Of a stretch of 64,000 nucleotides of DNA, positions 30,230-41,399 are shown one piece after another. Where the stretch lies: assembly GCF_001661265.1 (NCBI RefSeq), contig NW_017566997.1:248001-312000 (forward strand). The letters are read 5' to 3'. The position numbers were made by a program, and so were the translations under genes. Within the stretch, counting starts at the first letter, position 1. The number at the start of each line of letters is the position of its first letter. Below the pieces are notes generated by a model that had not been told where the DNA came from, did no database searches, and saw only the letters and a program-made list of their open reading frames with translations. Origin of the DNA: Saitoella complicata NRRL Y-17804 (Eukaryota; Ascomycota; Saitoellomycetes; Saitoellales; Saitoellaceae).

Positions 30230-30793
30230 TACAAGTAATTCTGCACACGCCTCTCCGCCCACCACCCAACATGAAAGGGCAGATTCAACCGACGAACACG
30301 CTTTATCATTGAAGCAGACGGACCGATCCTCCGGGTTATACCTTGCTGGTTATCCGTCTGCACTCGTGGACATGGTTCACTCGGTCAGAAAACCGAGGAC
30401 AATGGAGTTAGTACTGGCGACGTCTTCAACCAGAAGGTTAGCAGTCGCAATCGAGTGTTGCCCGCGGAGTGTCCCGAAGTGCTGCCGCTTTCCTCGACCG
30501 CCGCTGCCATAAGCATGCGCACGTAGACTTGAATCGTTATACCAATAACTCAGTTGCAATTGATGGGCATCTCGTCGAGGATTAATACGCGATAACCAAC
30601 AAGGTGGCCTGGGCGATGTGCCGGCAGCACTGTAACCACCAAGGTCCCCTCCCCCCCAACTTATCCAGCCGATCGCGAGCAACCTTCCGACGCAATTTGA
30701 CCACCCCCTAGGCCTCCTCTTGAAGTGTTTCATTGAATCAGTCTTTTCATACTTGGTATCTCTTGGCATTTACGGACGCTGTCGCTATACGCT

Positions 30794-30801
30794 TATATAT
30801 A
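30794..30801 (+). promoter_or_regulatory. TATA box of the ZIP transporter gene
   Basis: TATATATA lies 84 bp before the ATG, a usual spacing for a TATA element driving an inducible gene. Confidence 0.5.
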
Positions 30802-30884
30802 CCCCCGGCACCTCCTCCTCGATCACCTCCGTTCGATCCGTTATACGAGGCACTCAACTTCACCTCATCACAAATACGGCAAAA

Positions 30885-32102
30885 ATGGCCGACGCAGCAA
30901 CTCCTCAGTGTGGTGGGGGTAACGAGTTCGACGGCCGCATTGGACTGAGGATCGGAGCCATCTTCATCATTTTGGCGACTTCTACGTTTGGTAAGCTACC
31001 GACGCAATTCTCACACCTTTGTTCTTCGGCTAACATCTTGATCGTAGGTACCTTCTTCCCTCTCGTCGCCAAGCGCTTTCCCAGCCTTCGCATCCCGAAC
31101 TTCATCTTCGAATTCGCAAAATATTTCGGGTCAGGTGTCATCGTCGCAACAGCATTCATCCACCTACTCACGCCTGCGTTCGAGGAGCTCGGTGATGAGT
31201 GTCTTCCCTCGGCGTGGCAGCAGTATCCTTACGCCGCGGCATTCGCCATGATTTCTATGTTCGGCGTCTTCTTTGTCGAGTTGTTCGCGTTGCGTTATGC
31301 CGACATTGCTTGCGAGAAGCCGATCACGGATGGCCACAGCCACCCTCATGTTCACGAGCACGGACAGGACCATGGACACTCCCACTCGCACTCGCACACT
31401 CCCATCCCCCTTGGTGACACGAGCGCACACTTCCATCACGCTCTCGAGCACGACCACCACCACCACCACCAAGGCGACGCCATCTTGCCCGCAGCGCTCG
31501 ACCCCTCTACTGGCCCTATCGACCCCGTCGATGCCGAGAAAGCCGCACAAAAAGACTACGAGGCACAGCCCGTATGGAGGGAAAGCGACTCTACCGCGAC
31601 CACCGTCTCTCCCTTCGACGCTCAACTGCTCGGTGTCCTCATCCTCGAATTCGGTGTCATCTTCCACTCCGCAGTGATCGGTCTCACTTTGGCCGTCACT
31701 GGGGCCGAGTTCGTCACCTTGTTCGTCGTCATCGTCTTCCACCAGACGTTCGAGGGTCTCGGTTTGGGCGCTCGTCTCGCCAGTGTGTCTTGGCCTCACA
31801 AGTCTCTCCGACCATGGTTCTTGGCCGCGGGATACGCCATTACCACACCCATCGCCATCGCTGTCGGATTGGGTGTCCGTAAAACTTACGACCCGAACTC
31901 TCAAACCGCGTTGCTTGTGTCCGGAATTTTGGACTCGACTGCTGCTGGTATCTTACTTTACACTGGCTTGGTAGAGTTGCTCGCGCACGAGTTCTTGTTT
32001 GACCCCGTGACGAGGGGAATGGAGCTCAAGAAGTTGTTGTACTGCATCACTTGTGTTATCTGTGGTGCTGCTTTGATGGCGTTGCTTGGAAGATGGGCAT
32101 AA
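30885..32102 (+). CDS. ZIP family zinc transporter (Zrt1/Zrt2 type)
   Basis: Two exons (30885-30990, 31048-32102) encode 386 residues. Zrt-type ZIP proteins import zinc across the plasma membrane. Three membrane segments precede a large cytosolic loop (about 150-225) with His clusters (HSHPHVHEHGQDHGHSHSHSH and HHALEHDHHHHHQ) that may sense zinc. The metal-binding helices are clear: LEFGVIFHSAVIGLTLAV (HS motif, segment 4) and VIVFHQTFEGLGLGARL (HxxxE motif, segment 5). Five further hydrophobic stretches complete the eight-segment fold. The intron joins G|GT in phase (STFGTFFPL). An upstream zinc-response palindrome suggests induction when zinc is low. Confidence 0.94.
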   Translation: MADAATPQCGGGNEFDGRIGLRIGAIFIILATSTFGKLPTQFSHLCSSANILIVGTFFPLVAKRFPSLRIPNFIFEFAKYFGSGVIVATAFIHLLTPAFEELGDECLPSAWQQYPYAAAFAMISMFGVFFVELFALRYADIACEKPITDGHSHPHVHEHGQDHGHSHSHSHTPIPLGDTSAHFHHALEHDHHHHHQGDAILPAALDPSTGPIDPVDAEKAAQKDYEAQPVWRESDSTATTVSPFDAQLLGVLILEFGVIFHSAVIGLTLAVTGAEFVTLFVVIVFHQTFEGLGLGARLASVSWPHKSLRPWFLAAGYAITTPIAIAVGLGVRKTYDPNSQTALLVSGILDSTAAGILLYTGLVELLAHEFLFDPVTRGMELKKLLYCITCVICGAALMALLGRWA

Positions 32103-32358
32103 GAAACATCAAAAAAGGGTCTTGAACCGAATACAGAAGGAGGTGTAGGATACGCCGGTAGGATTGAAACATGAAGGGACTTGGATATGGATACCATTGG
32201 ATTGCTTAGGTTCATCTCTAGTAGATCGGCGTTATTCTATGGCTTAATAGTATACCCGTGCGTTCTGAATATTATCGTTTATAGGAGTACTTGTCCCATG
32301 TTGTCTCAACGAATGCAACCGTGCAATCCTTCTATGGCGACTATCTCCCTGTGTAGAT

Positions 32359-33418
32359 CTAAGCCATGCCCACGACGTATGCTGTAACACTGTTAGGATT
32401 TCATAGGTTGTAAGGAGACTAGGGTTGCTCACCGTTGAAATCATCAAATGCAGGTAGTGGATCCTTCCACTCGTGCTTTCTATACTCCATGATACCGTCA
32501 TCGGCATCATCTTCTTCCTCCTCATCCTCGTCCTCCTCACCATCCGTCTCCTCTTTTTCCTGTTTGAGCTTCCTCCCAACCCAAAGTCCCACATCCTTAA
32601 ACCCCGCTTCCAGCATCGCCTCCTTTAACTCCAGCATACTCCACACTCTGAAATGATACTTGAACGCACCTTCCAACTTACTTCCATCCGAGAAGTAAAA
32701 GTTCAGTGCGCATTTCAATGTCCCACTGGTCATGCTGAACGCAGTGCTGGTAAAGGTGTATGTGGTGTCTTTATCGAGGATTCGCTTGTGCAGTGATGAT
32801 GGAGTCGCGGAGGTTCGTGTTGTGCCGCCGAACATGTCGCAGATGAGGACGCCGTCTGGGTTCAGGGAAGTCAAGGACTTCTTGAAATACTGGAGTAGCA
32901 GGGGGCGGGTGTGGAAGTAGAATGCGCCTGGATGTTGTCAGTTAACACATCCGACCAAGTGGAGGGCTTTACGTACCGTAGTTCAAAACGACGATAATGT
33001 CTGCCTTGGGCACACCCTCAACTTTCATGACATCTCCATGATACACTGTGACGCGCTCCGCCACAGTCGCATCGGACCGTGTAACTTCATTGGCATACTT
33101 GACAACACTCTCATCCAGATCAACGCCAATTGCTTCCCGTTCAACGTTCCGTTTGATCCATTCCTTACACAGTAGCGCCGTACCACAGAAATCCTCTCGA
33201 AGGACTCGTGCAGCAGGTAACCCAGGTCGTAGTGCGGTGTATATGCTGTTCAGGGTGATGACTTCCTTTGCGGGTAATTGCACAGCTCGTTGGTAAAGGG
33301 CATGTTTGTCGGCCTGATCTGCCAATGGTTTGGTAGCAGCTGATACTGAGGCCTTGAGGAAGGATTCCCTGGTAGTTGAGTGAGAGGCCTTGGATGGGTT
33401 CTTGTCTTTCTTGCCCAT
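32359..33418 (-). CDS. SAM-dependent methyltransferase, unknown substrate
   Basis: Three exons (33418-32977, 32927-32433, 32381-32359) encode 319 residues. The Rossmann-like SAM-binding core is seen as VLREDFCGTALLCKEWI (motif I), AIGVDLDESVVKYA (acidic loop), VYHGDVM and IIVVLNYGAFYF, then NPDGVLICDMFGG. An acidic insert of about 20 Glu/Asp residues lies near the C-terminus (about 278-298). Without the last intron the frame would end in FNGEQP; with it (donor GTGAGC, branch CCTAAC, acceptor GTTACAG) the end is FNAYVVGMA, which suits the closing beta strand of the fold better. The family is recognisable, the substrate is not. Confidence 0.8.
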
Positions 33419-33535
33419 CTCGCAGCTGTTACAGTTTTGGAGGAGAGTTGAGGGCGAGCGGGAATACGACGAAATGCAGGAACCCGGAGAGCCGGGAATA
33501 ACGACAACGATCGGATCTTATCAGATTTGATAAAT

Positions 33536-35457
33536 CTACAACTTCGCCTTCACCCTTTCCTTCTCTTTCTGCTCTTGGACAAGCACGCGACGGAGAAGCT
33601 TGCCACTGGGAGACTTGGGCAGCACATCCCGGAACTCTACCCCTCCCTTCAACCTCTTGTGCGGTGCCTTCTCTTTAGCTACCCATTCCTTGAGCTCGTT
33701 CTCCAGCGCTTTCGGGTCATCATTCGCAAACTGCGGCTTGAGCACGACGATTGCCTTTGGTACTTGATCACTGTAAGGATCGTAGATGGGGATGACCGCG
33801 GCATCCGCGACCTTATGGTGCTTGAGGAGGTGACCCTCGAGTTCCGCGGGTGCTACTTGCATACCCTTGACCTTGATCAACTCCTTAATACGATCAACAA
33901 TGAAGAAGTGCTCCGTGCCCTTTGGCCCAAATTTGACGAGAGCTTCATCGCCAGTTTTGATGAAGCCATCAGGCGTGAACGTCTCGGCATCGGCCTTGGG
34001 ATTGTTGAGGTATCCCATGACGACGTTAGGCCCCTTCACCCAGAGCTCTCCAGGTGTGTCATACTCTAAGATTTCCTTTCCAGAAGTGGGGTCCACAATC
34101 TTGGCCTCGTGGTTGGGAAGGAGGCAACCACTGGAACCGTCCATAACATCGTCGACACGGGTTCCCGTAACAGTCGTAGCAGTCTCCGTCATACCGTATC
34201 CCTGACGCATAATAATCTGGGGACAACGCTCATGTAAAGCTTGAATCGTCTCCGCCGTCAACGGCGCAGCTCCACATCCAATGCTGTCAACGTGAGACAA
34301 ATCGTATTGCAGGACCAAATCGTGCTTGGCTAATAAGATGACAATCGGAGGCACAAGCGGTAGTTTCGCGATTCTATACTTGGTGATGAGATCCAAGAAG
34401 GTTTTGAAGTCGAATTTGGCCATGATGACACAGGTGCTCCTCTGATGCGGTGACAAGTGCACGAGCGCGATCAGGCCGTAAATGTGGTAGAAAGGCAGCA
34501 AGCCAAGGACCACATCATTCTTTGGCTCCCATCCGGGGGTGCTTTGCTCGTACTTCTCGTGCTGGCAGACGTTTGAGATGACATTGTAATGCGAGACCAT
34601 GACACTGCCAGAGAGTCAGCCTTCCACTCAGTCCTCACGGAACATGGCAACTTACCCCTTCGGAAGACCAGTAGTTCCACTCGAATAATTCAAGAAAGCA
34701 ACACGACGCTTCGCCTCTCCATCGCCCCATTTGACATTGGCGTACGTCTTGCTGGACTGTCTGCCTCGAGCAATCAATTCGTCCAACGAAAGAATACCAG
34801 TGGACGGAGCGGAATCGATCGTGATGATGTTGGAGCGAGGTACATTTGCTTTCTCCGCGGCGGGCAGCACGGTCGGCAAGTAAGATGAATGCGTAACGAC
34901 CAAACGGGCCCGAGAATCAAGCATCTGATGAGTCACTGTGTGCAGTCATATCGTTAGCAACTGCGAACATAGGCAGGATGTTGAGGGGATGGACGTACGT
35001 TCGGGTGCTGTATAAGCAGGGTTTGCCCCAGAGATCACACCGTTCAAACGATGCGCCGCCCACATAATCGGAGGAGTATGAATGGTGTTGTGGCAGAAGA
35101 CAACAATCACCTTCTCCATCTCGCTCGCTTCAACATCAAAATCATAAACTTCCAAGAGGCCCTTTGCGATATCGTCTACTTCCTTCCTCAGGCCGGAGAT
35201 ACCGATCTGTTCTCCAGTAGCTCCATCGACAAAAATGGGATGTTCAAAGTGGGTTGTGAGAGAAGATGGGAGGAGCGACTTGGCCGTGTGAAGAGCGGTG
35301 GACTCATATTTTTGACTGGGCTGATCGAGAATGAATTGAGGAATAGAGAGATTTGTCGGGATCACCGCGGGTTCGACGCTGGAGGATCAATATTGTTAGC
35401 TTGCGAGATCACTGGGTCTTCGGTGATGAGCGCAGCTTACCGAGGGTAGTAGACCAT
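33536..35457 (-). CDS. 4-coumarate-CoA ligase-like acyl-CoA synthetase with PTS1
   Basis: Four exons (35457-35441, 35378-34999, 34935-34656, 34604-33536) encode 581 residues. The enzyme belongs to the ANL superfamily: it adenylates a carboxylic acid and transfers it to CoA. The AMP-binding P-loop YSSGTTGLPKG is split by intron 3; YGMTETATTV, GELWVKGPNVVMGY, TGDEALVKF, the hinge DRIKELIKVKGMQVAP and the catalytic Lys in KSPSGKLLRR are all present. The chain ends in KAKL, a type 1 peroxisomal signal (AKL). Fungal 4CL-like proteins may act on phenylpropanoids or fatty acids; sequence alone does not decide. The first exon is only 17 nt. Confidence 0.9.
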
Positions 35458-35714
35458 GGTTGTAACAGGTAAGGGAGGACAATGTGTTGCAATTGCGTAC
35501 GGGGCATCAGGGCATTTGTATGAGTTTGTCAAGGTGGGGCCGGGGGTGCGACGGCCGACTTGCGTACACCGAAATGAAGAGCGCGGGGAAACCCAAGAGC
35601 CGCTGTGCGCACATGAACCCCAACTGGGAAGACCTGGCCGAAAGAAGTAGATGGGTAGGTAATATTCATACGTTTTGTTCGTCAATCAATCTATGATACC
35701 GCGTCTGCATAAAC

Positions 35715-36839
35715 CTAGACTTCGACGCACTGTGCTCCCTCGTAAGCAGGCTCCAACACCTTGTACACACACGTAACTCCCTCGTCCTTGAACTTGTTCA
35801 AGATCTCCTCTGCAATGCCGTCAAAGTTGTGAGTCGCCAAGGCGAGGATCGTGGGACCGGCTCCGGATAAGCAGATACCCAAGAGACCTGGATGTGAGCG
35901 AGGGGTGACAGAGGCAAGGATGTTTGGCAACCCAGGGATCTGTGAAGACAGTTAGAAACACGGTGCGAACGTAGCAATCTTTGGATAACTTACCAATCCA
36001 CTTCTGTAAGGCTGGTGAACCTTGTCTTGCATCGCCTGGTAGATGAGCTCCGGGTCAGGCGGGGACCGGGTCAAAGCGGTCGTGAGGACGGCGAGTCTCT
36101 GAAGGTTGAAGATGAGGTCCTTGGCGGAGTACTCTTTTGGCAATACACCACGCGCCTTTGCAGTGGAAACTTCAAATTGAGGGATAATAGCAATAGCCTT
36201 GATCTCTTTGGCCCAGCCGTACTTGATGTAGTGGCCAATGTTGTGCGGCGGTTCCGGAGGAGTCAAACCGGTGTCGACACCGCCTGCAGGTTCTGGGAGC
36301 ACCTCGCTCAATGGGATCTCCTTCCTCTCAGCATCCTTGGCTTCAAGCTCGTTGAGATACGAGCCGACAAATCCACCCATCATTGCTGCCGTCACGTTGT
36401 CTGGATGTCTCTCGATCATGAGAGTGTAGTCCATCATCCTGTCCTTGCTCATTCCTAAACGTCCCACCGCGTTACCAAGCATCACACCAGCAACCACCGC
36501 AGCACCAGACGACCCAAGGCCGCGTCCGAGCGGGATGGGGTTCTTGACATGAACATGTGTTCCCTGGGGGAAAGCGCGCTGACCGTTACTTCGGAGCACG
36601 TAGAGAGCTGTGCGAGTAATCAAGTTGTAGTCGGCCTTTAGCGGGACCTCAGAAGCGCCCTCTCCTTCGTACGAGAGAGTACAATTGAGGGCGGTGGATT
36701 CTTCCGGACCAACATAGGACGGATCAACGACGACATCGAGTTCGAGGAAGATCGAGAGGGCGAGACCGACGACATCAAAGCCGGGACCGATGTTGGCCGA
36801 CGAGCACGGTACTGAGATTTTGTACGAAACGACGGGCAT
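35715..36839 (-). CDS. THR1: Homoserine kinase
   Basis: Two exons (36839-35994, 35939-35715) encode 356 residues, the usual length. The enzyme phosphorylates homoserine in threonine synthesis. It is a GHMP kinase: the N-terminus carries VPCSSANIGPGFDVVGLAL (substrate loop), then the ATP loop PIPLGRGLGSSGAAVVAGVM and, near the end, the third GHMP motif LGICLSGAGPTILALA. IERHPDNVTAAMMGGFVGS also fits homoserine kinases specifically. It shares a 207-bp head-to-head promoter with ADE5,7. I looked for a Gcn4-type TGACTCA site in that gap and did not find one. Confidence 0.94.
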
Positions 36840-37046
36840 CTGGCTCTATCGAGAAAAAGGATCAGGACTGTGATTCGGCAAGTTGACGGCTTCTAGCAAG
36901 CAGCTACATGTACGGTAAAACTCCAGCGCTGCGACTGCGAACTTGGGTCTCACTAGCCCCCCCGCGCGCCACGATGAGTTCCGAAATTCTGAGCATAACG
37001 GACCTCGAGCTGTAAAAGTCCCCGCAAAACTCAAATCCCTGACGAT

Positions 37047-39580
37047 ATGGCCGATCTCAACGGTGCGTCCTTTTTCTTCTTGATCGGTCATCATTACAAG
37101 TCGTCCTCTTGCTAACTTGTGCGCGACAGAGAAGCTCCGCGTCTTGCTAGTCGGTAACGGTGGTCGTGAGCACGCGCTTGCATGGGCCCTCCAGAAGTCT
37201 GCCCGTGTCGAGAGGGTCTACGTCGCTCCTGGTGCGTTGCTCTATGCTTGTCTTATCGTATGCCTCGGTGGTCTGACGTGATCTTGTAGGAAACGGTGGT
37301 ACCGGCAGTGCCTTCGCCAATGTCGAGAACGTCGAGATCGGTGTCTCTGACTTTGCCAACTTGGTCAAGTTCGCTGTTGAGAAGAACGTGAACCTTGTCG
37401 TACCTGGTCCTGAAGTTCCTTTGGTTGAGGGCATCGAGACTCACTTCCGCAAGGGTAAGTTTGCCATGGTTACTCGTGCGAACATTGCCTAATCTTACGT
37501 TTCTTCAGTCGGTATCCCTGTTTTTGGCCCCTCAATGGCCGCCGCCCGTATGGAGGGCTCCAAGACCTTCTCCAAGGACTTCATGGCCCGTCACAACATC
37601 CCCACCGCTGCTTACAAGAACTTCAGCGACTACAACGCTGCCAAGGAGTACCTTGACAGCATCGACCACGACATTGTCATCAAGGCGTCCGGTCTTGCCG
37701 CAGGAAAGGGTGTCATTATTCCCACGACCAAGGAGGAAGCACACGCCGCTCTCAAGGACATTATGGAGGACCGTTCTTTCGGTGACGCTGGTGACGAGGT
37801 TGTTATTGAGGAGTTCATGACCGGTGACGAGGCCAGTATCTTGGCTTTCTCCGATGGATATACCATCGTTGCTTTGCCTCCTGCGCAAGATCACAAACGT
37901 ATTTTCGACGGTGACGAAGGACCTAACACCGGTGGTATGGGATGCTATGCTCCCACGCCCTTGGCAACCCCCGAGTTGTTGAAGCAGGTCCAGCAAACCA
38001 TTCTCCAGCCTACCATCGATGGAATGAGACGGGATGGATACCCTTTCGTCGGTATGCTCTTTACTGGTCTTATGCTTACACCTACCGGCCCCAAGGTCCT
38101 CGAATACAACGTTCGTTTCGGTGACCCTGAGACCGAGACCGTTCTTCCATTGCTCGACTCTGACCTTGCCGAGATCTTCTTGGCATGTGTGGAAAGGCGC
38201 TTGGATGCCGTTGAGATCAAAGTGAAGCCTGGATTCGCTTGTACTGTTGTCCTTTCCGCTGGCGGATACCCCGGCAACTACCCTAAGGGCGACAAGATCG
38301 AGTTCGCTACTCCTGGACCCGACACGCAAGTGTTCCACGCCGGAACCGCTGTTAGGGATGGTGGCATCGTCACCAACGGTGGGCGTGTTCTCGCCGTTTC
38401 CGCCACTGCGAACGAGCTCAAGGAGGCTGTCGACAAGGCTTACGAGGGAGTCAAGACCATTCAGTTCAAGGACATGTTCTACCGTAAAGATATTGCGCAC
38501 CGTGCGCTCAAGCCCAGGGAGACCGCTGCTTCTTCTGGCCTTACCTATGCCCAGGCTGGTGTGTCCATCGAGGCCGGTAACGAGCTCGTTAACCAGATCA
38601 AGCCCCTCGTCAAGTCCACGCGCCGCCCAGGTGCTGACGGTGAGATTGGTGGTTTCGGAGGTGCTTTTGACCTGAAGGCCGCTGGCTTCCGAGATCCGAT
38701 TCTCGTCAGTGCCACCGATGGTATCGGAACGAAGCTCAAGATCGCTCAGTCCATCGGCAAGCACGACACTGTCGGTATCGATTTGGTTGCCATGAACGTC
38801 AACGACCTGGTTGTGCAGGGTGCTGAGCCTTTGTTGTTCTTGGACTACTATGCATGCGGGAAGCTTGATGTCCAGAACGCTACTGCTTTCGTTTCCGGTG
38901 TTGCTGAGGGTTGCAGACAAGCCGGATGCGCTTTGATCGGTGGTGAGACTGCGGAGATGCCGGGCCTTTACGCTGGGGACGATTACGACGGTGCAGGTAC
39001 TGCTGTCGGAGCTGTCGAGCGCGGTAGGATGCTTCCTTCATCTGACCTGGGTGCCGGCGATGTTCTTATCGGTCTGGCGTCCAGTGGTATCCACTCTAAT
39101 GGATTCTCGTTGGTTCGTAAGATCATCGAGCGTTCCGGTTTGAGCTTCACCGATGCTGCTCCATGGAACCCTTCGACTACCATTGGTGAAGGATTGTTGA
39201 CCCCCACTAAGATTTACGTCAAGCCTCTGTTAGCTGCGGTCAAGAAGGACCTCATCAAGGCCATGGCTCATATCACCGGTGGTGGATTCGTTGAGAACGT
39301 TCCGCGCATGTTGCCCAAGAACCTCGCCGCAGAGATCGACGTTTCTGCGTGGGACCTTCCCCCAGTGTTCACCTGGTTGAAGAAGACAGGTGGTGTTCCC
39401 ATCGAGGATTTGGCACGCACTGTCAACATGGGTATTGGTATGGTCATTGCTGTGGAGGCTAGCAAGAAGGATGAGGTTTTGTCTGTGCTTCGGGCAGAGG
39501 GCGAGATCGTTTACGAGATCGGTAGACTGATTGCTCGCGAGGATGAGGGTTGTGTCTTGAAGAACATTGAGCGTTGGTAG
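37047..39580 (+). CDS. ADE5,7: Bifunctional GAR synthetase / AIR synthetase (Ade5,7)
   Basis: Four exons (37047-37062, 37130-37231, 37290-37454, 37509-39580) encode 784 residues, close to yeast Ade5,7. The N-terminal half is glycinamide ribonucleotide synthetase ([28 protein letters not shown]-grasp core with [27 protein letters not shown]). The C-terminal half is aminoimidazole ribonucleotide synthetase ([57 protein letters not shown]). These are steps 2 and 5 of purine synthesis in the cytosol. The first exon is 16 nt. A 462-codon open frame on the opposite strand is a mirror of this gene's codon bias. Confidence 0.97.
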
Positions 39581-39761
39581 ACGGCGATAGATAATTCTGG
39601 GTTCTTGCGATTGGTTTTAAGGTTCTTTTCATTTTTATTTAATTCGTTTTCATGTATCTTGATGTGCGCTCCCTGGACTCCTGCGTGATACGTCCGGCCG
39701 TACAATTAAGCTCGAGGCAGCAAACGACATCTCGAATATTTCCAATCCTAAAGCAAGAACA

Positions 39762-40131
39762 ATGTCGACCGCAGCCCTTAACAACCTTGACGAGGCCAGC
39801 CAGAAGGAGATCTTGGCGTTTGTGGAGACTGCGCAATCAAGAGCGAGTATTCAGAGCTCCATTAGTAAGTGATCCAGACATGGGAGACGGCGGATTGCAC
39901 TGACGTATACCTATGTTCAGACAACTTCGTCGACACCTGCTTCCCCAAGTGCGTGACCCGTGTTTCTGGTGACGCCCTTTCCTCAACTGAGAAGTCGTGC
40001 CTTGCGAACTGCGCAGACAGATTTTTGGATGTCAACCTTCACATTGTTCGTTCTTTTCCTGTGTTTACAGGTTTCGTCCATGCTAATGAATCGTGTAGGT
40101 CAAGCAATTCGAGAAGATGCAGGGAAGATAG
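39762..40131 (+). CDS. TIM8: Small Tim chaperone Tim8
   Basis: Three exons (39762-39864, 39921-40045, 40099-40131) encode 86 residues. Tim8 pairs with Tim13 in the mitochondrial intermembrane space and escorts hydrophobic precursors. The twin CX3C motif is intact (CFPKC and CLANC, 15 residues apart), with FVDT before the first and ADRFLDVNLHIV after the second, as in the Tim8 branch. The third exon is only 33 nt (VKQFEKMQGR). Introns use GTAAGT/TTCAG and GTTCGT/GTGTAG. Confidence 0.92.
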
Positions 40132-40301
40132 ATACAGCTGGTCTCTGGCAAATAAACACGGTGCATTACAATCCCCGGAAAACACCCAAATACCTCTTTA
40201 CTGAGGTACGCATCGGTTGAATATTCTTGTGCCCGATCTATGACTGTCGCCTCTCGATGCCATGAAGGTTTAATCACGCATCCTTTCTTGAATCCCTCAT
40301 T

Positions 40302-41218
40302 TCATTTTCTATACCTGTAACGAGCCTCCTTCTTGTCAATGTGAATCTGAGAGACTGAGCTCTTGCTGTTCCCGTTCGGGGAACGTGAGCGGAAGCGCGA
40401 TCGATCTCGGCTATCACGTCTATGCCGTTCGGTTGATTTGTTCCGTCTTCTCCGTTCCCTGTCGCTTCTTCTGGATTGCGTGTCTGGTTCATGCTTCCCT
40501 GGCCTCTCCCGACTCTCCACCTCCCGTTTCTTTCGCAGATGACGTTGGATGTCTAACAATGGATCATCCATGAGCTTTGCCTCTTCGTCCCTGTCTCGAC
40601 GACGAGCCTCTCCATCTGTCTGATTAGGTTGTGAGAGCGAGTTTGATGTGGTATACCAAGGTATTCGTTCCCTCTCTTTTCCCGCATGATCTCTTTGTTG
40701 CTGGCGTGTCCTCGAGCTTGGCCGTTGATTACTCTCTTCCGGGTTGAGGAAGTTACGACTGGTGTTCAGGCTCTGTTTGGAGTGTCAGCATCACGACATC
40801 TCGTAATCAGTGGACTGAAAGCACCTCGCAATCATGATGAGAGCGATTTGGGGCTCTTGCGCCGTGGTATATGTCCCCTTGATATAACAGCGTTTCATCC
40901 CTATTTCGAGACTCTGCCGCTCTTGCATGGAGGATGTTAAGGCGTTGTTCCCTATCCTACAATCAACAGAGTCAGCCTACCATGTAGTAAGTATAGTCAC
41001 TGACTGAACCCACGGCGTCTTGCATGCGCATTTCCTCCTCCTCTTCTTTTCTCCTAGCGGCGTCCTCATCTCGCCGAACTCTCTCAACGTTTGACGTGTT
41101 GTATACATTCCAACTGTTGCAGACGTAAGTCTCGGTTGCGGACGGATGTTAAACGGCCTTGGTCATGGCATTAACACAATGAGATGTACCTTTTGTGCTT
41201 CAGGATGTTCAACGGCAT
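40302..41218 (-). CDS. CIR_N domain protein, LENG1-like
   Basis: Four exons (41218-41190, 41113-41014, 40956-40825, 40772-40302) encode 243 residues. The N-terminus MPLNILKHKSWNVYNTSNVERVRRDE is the CBF1-interacting corepressor N-terminal (CIR_N) signature, shared by LENG1, CIR1 and the splicing factor Cwc25; the KSWNVYN start followed by a short Glu-rich helix and PWYTT in the middle is closest to LENG1. The C-terminal 80 residues are Arg/Ser-rich (RSDRERRRRNKSTERHRRD, FRSRSPNG), typical of nuclear and spliceosomal proteins. The third intron has a weak donor (GTGCTT), so the region around 40773-40824 is the least certain part. Confidence 0.75.
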
Positions 41219-41399
41219 GGCTGAGCTGTCGGGAAGTACGTGTACCTATGGAGATGTATTTGCTTGCTATCGATGCCTGATACCGACCTGCACACACGCG
41301 TACGGAGCACAGCGGTCTGTGCTTGGCTGGTGTAACGTAGACCTGCAGCTGCGTACCGTTGCCGAAAGTATACTAGCGAAGATCCTCCCAATTAACCAA

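Larger units (their letters stand above)
29774..30884. other. Long intergenic region upstream of the ZIP transporter
   Basis: This 1.1-kb region, the largest gap in the window, holds the CDT2 3' UTR and the zinc transporter promoter. It contains an exact zinc-response palindrome (30219-30229) and a TATATATA box (30794-30801), listed separately. Small frames within it look like chance. No repeat or RNA gene is seen. Confidence 0.55.

Noticed and set aside
31164-31904. 246-codon minus-strand frame with Val/Asp runs
   Set aside because: Antisense to the His-rich loop and membrane segments of the ZIP transporter.
36840-37046. Search for a Gcn4/Bas1 site between THR1 and ADE5,7
   Set aside because: No TGACTCA or TGACTC occurs in the 207-bp gap.
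37532-38920. 462-codon open frame on the minus strand
   Set aside because: It is exactly antisense to ADE5,7, whose domains are unmistakable. Its open state follows from the strong third-base C bias of the sense gene.
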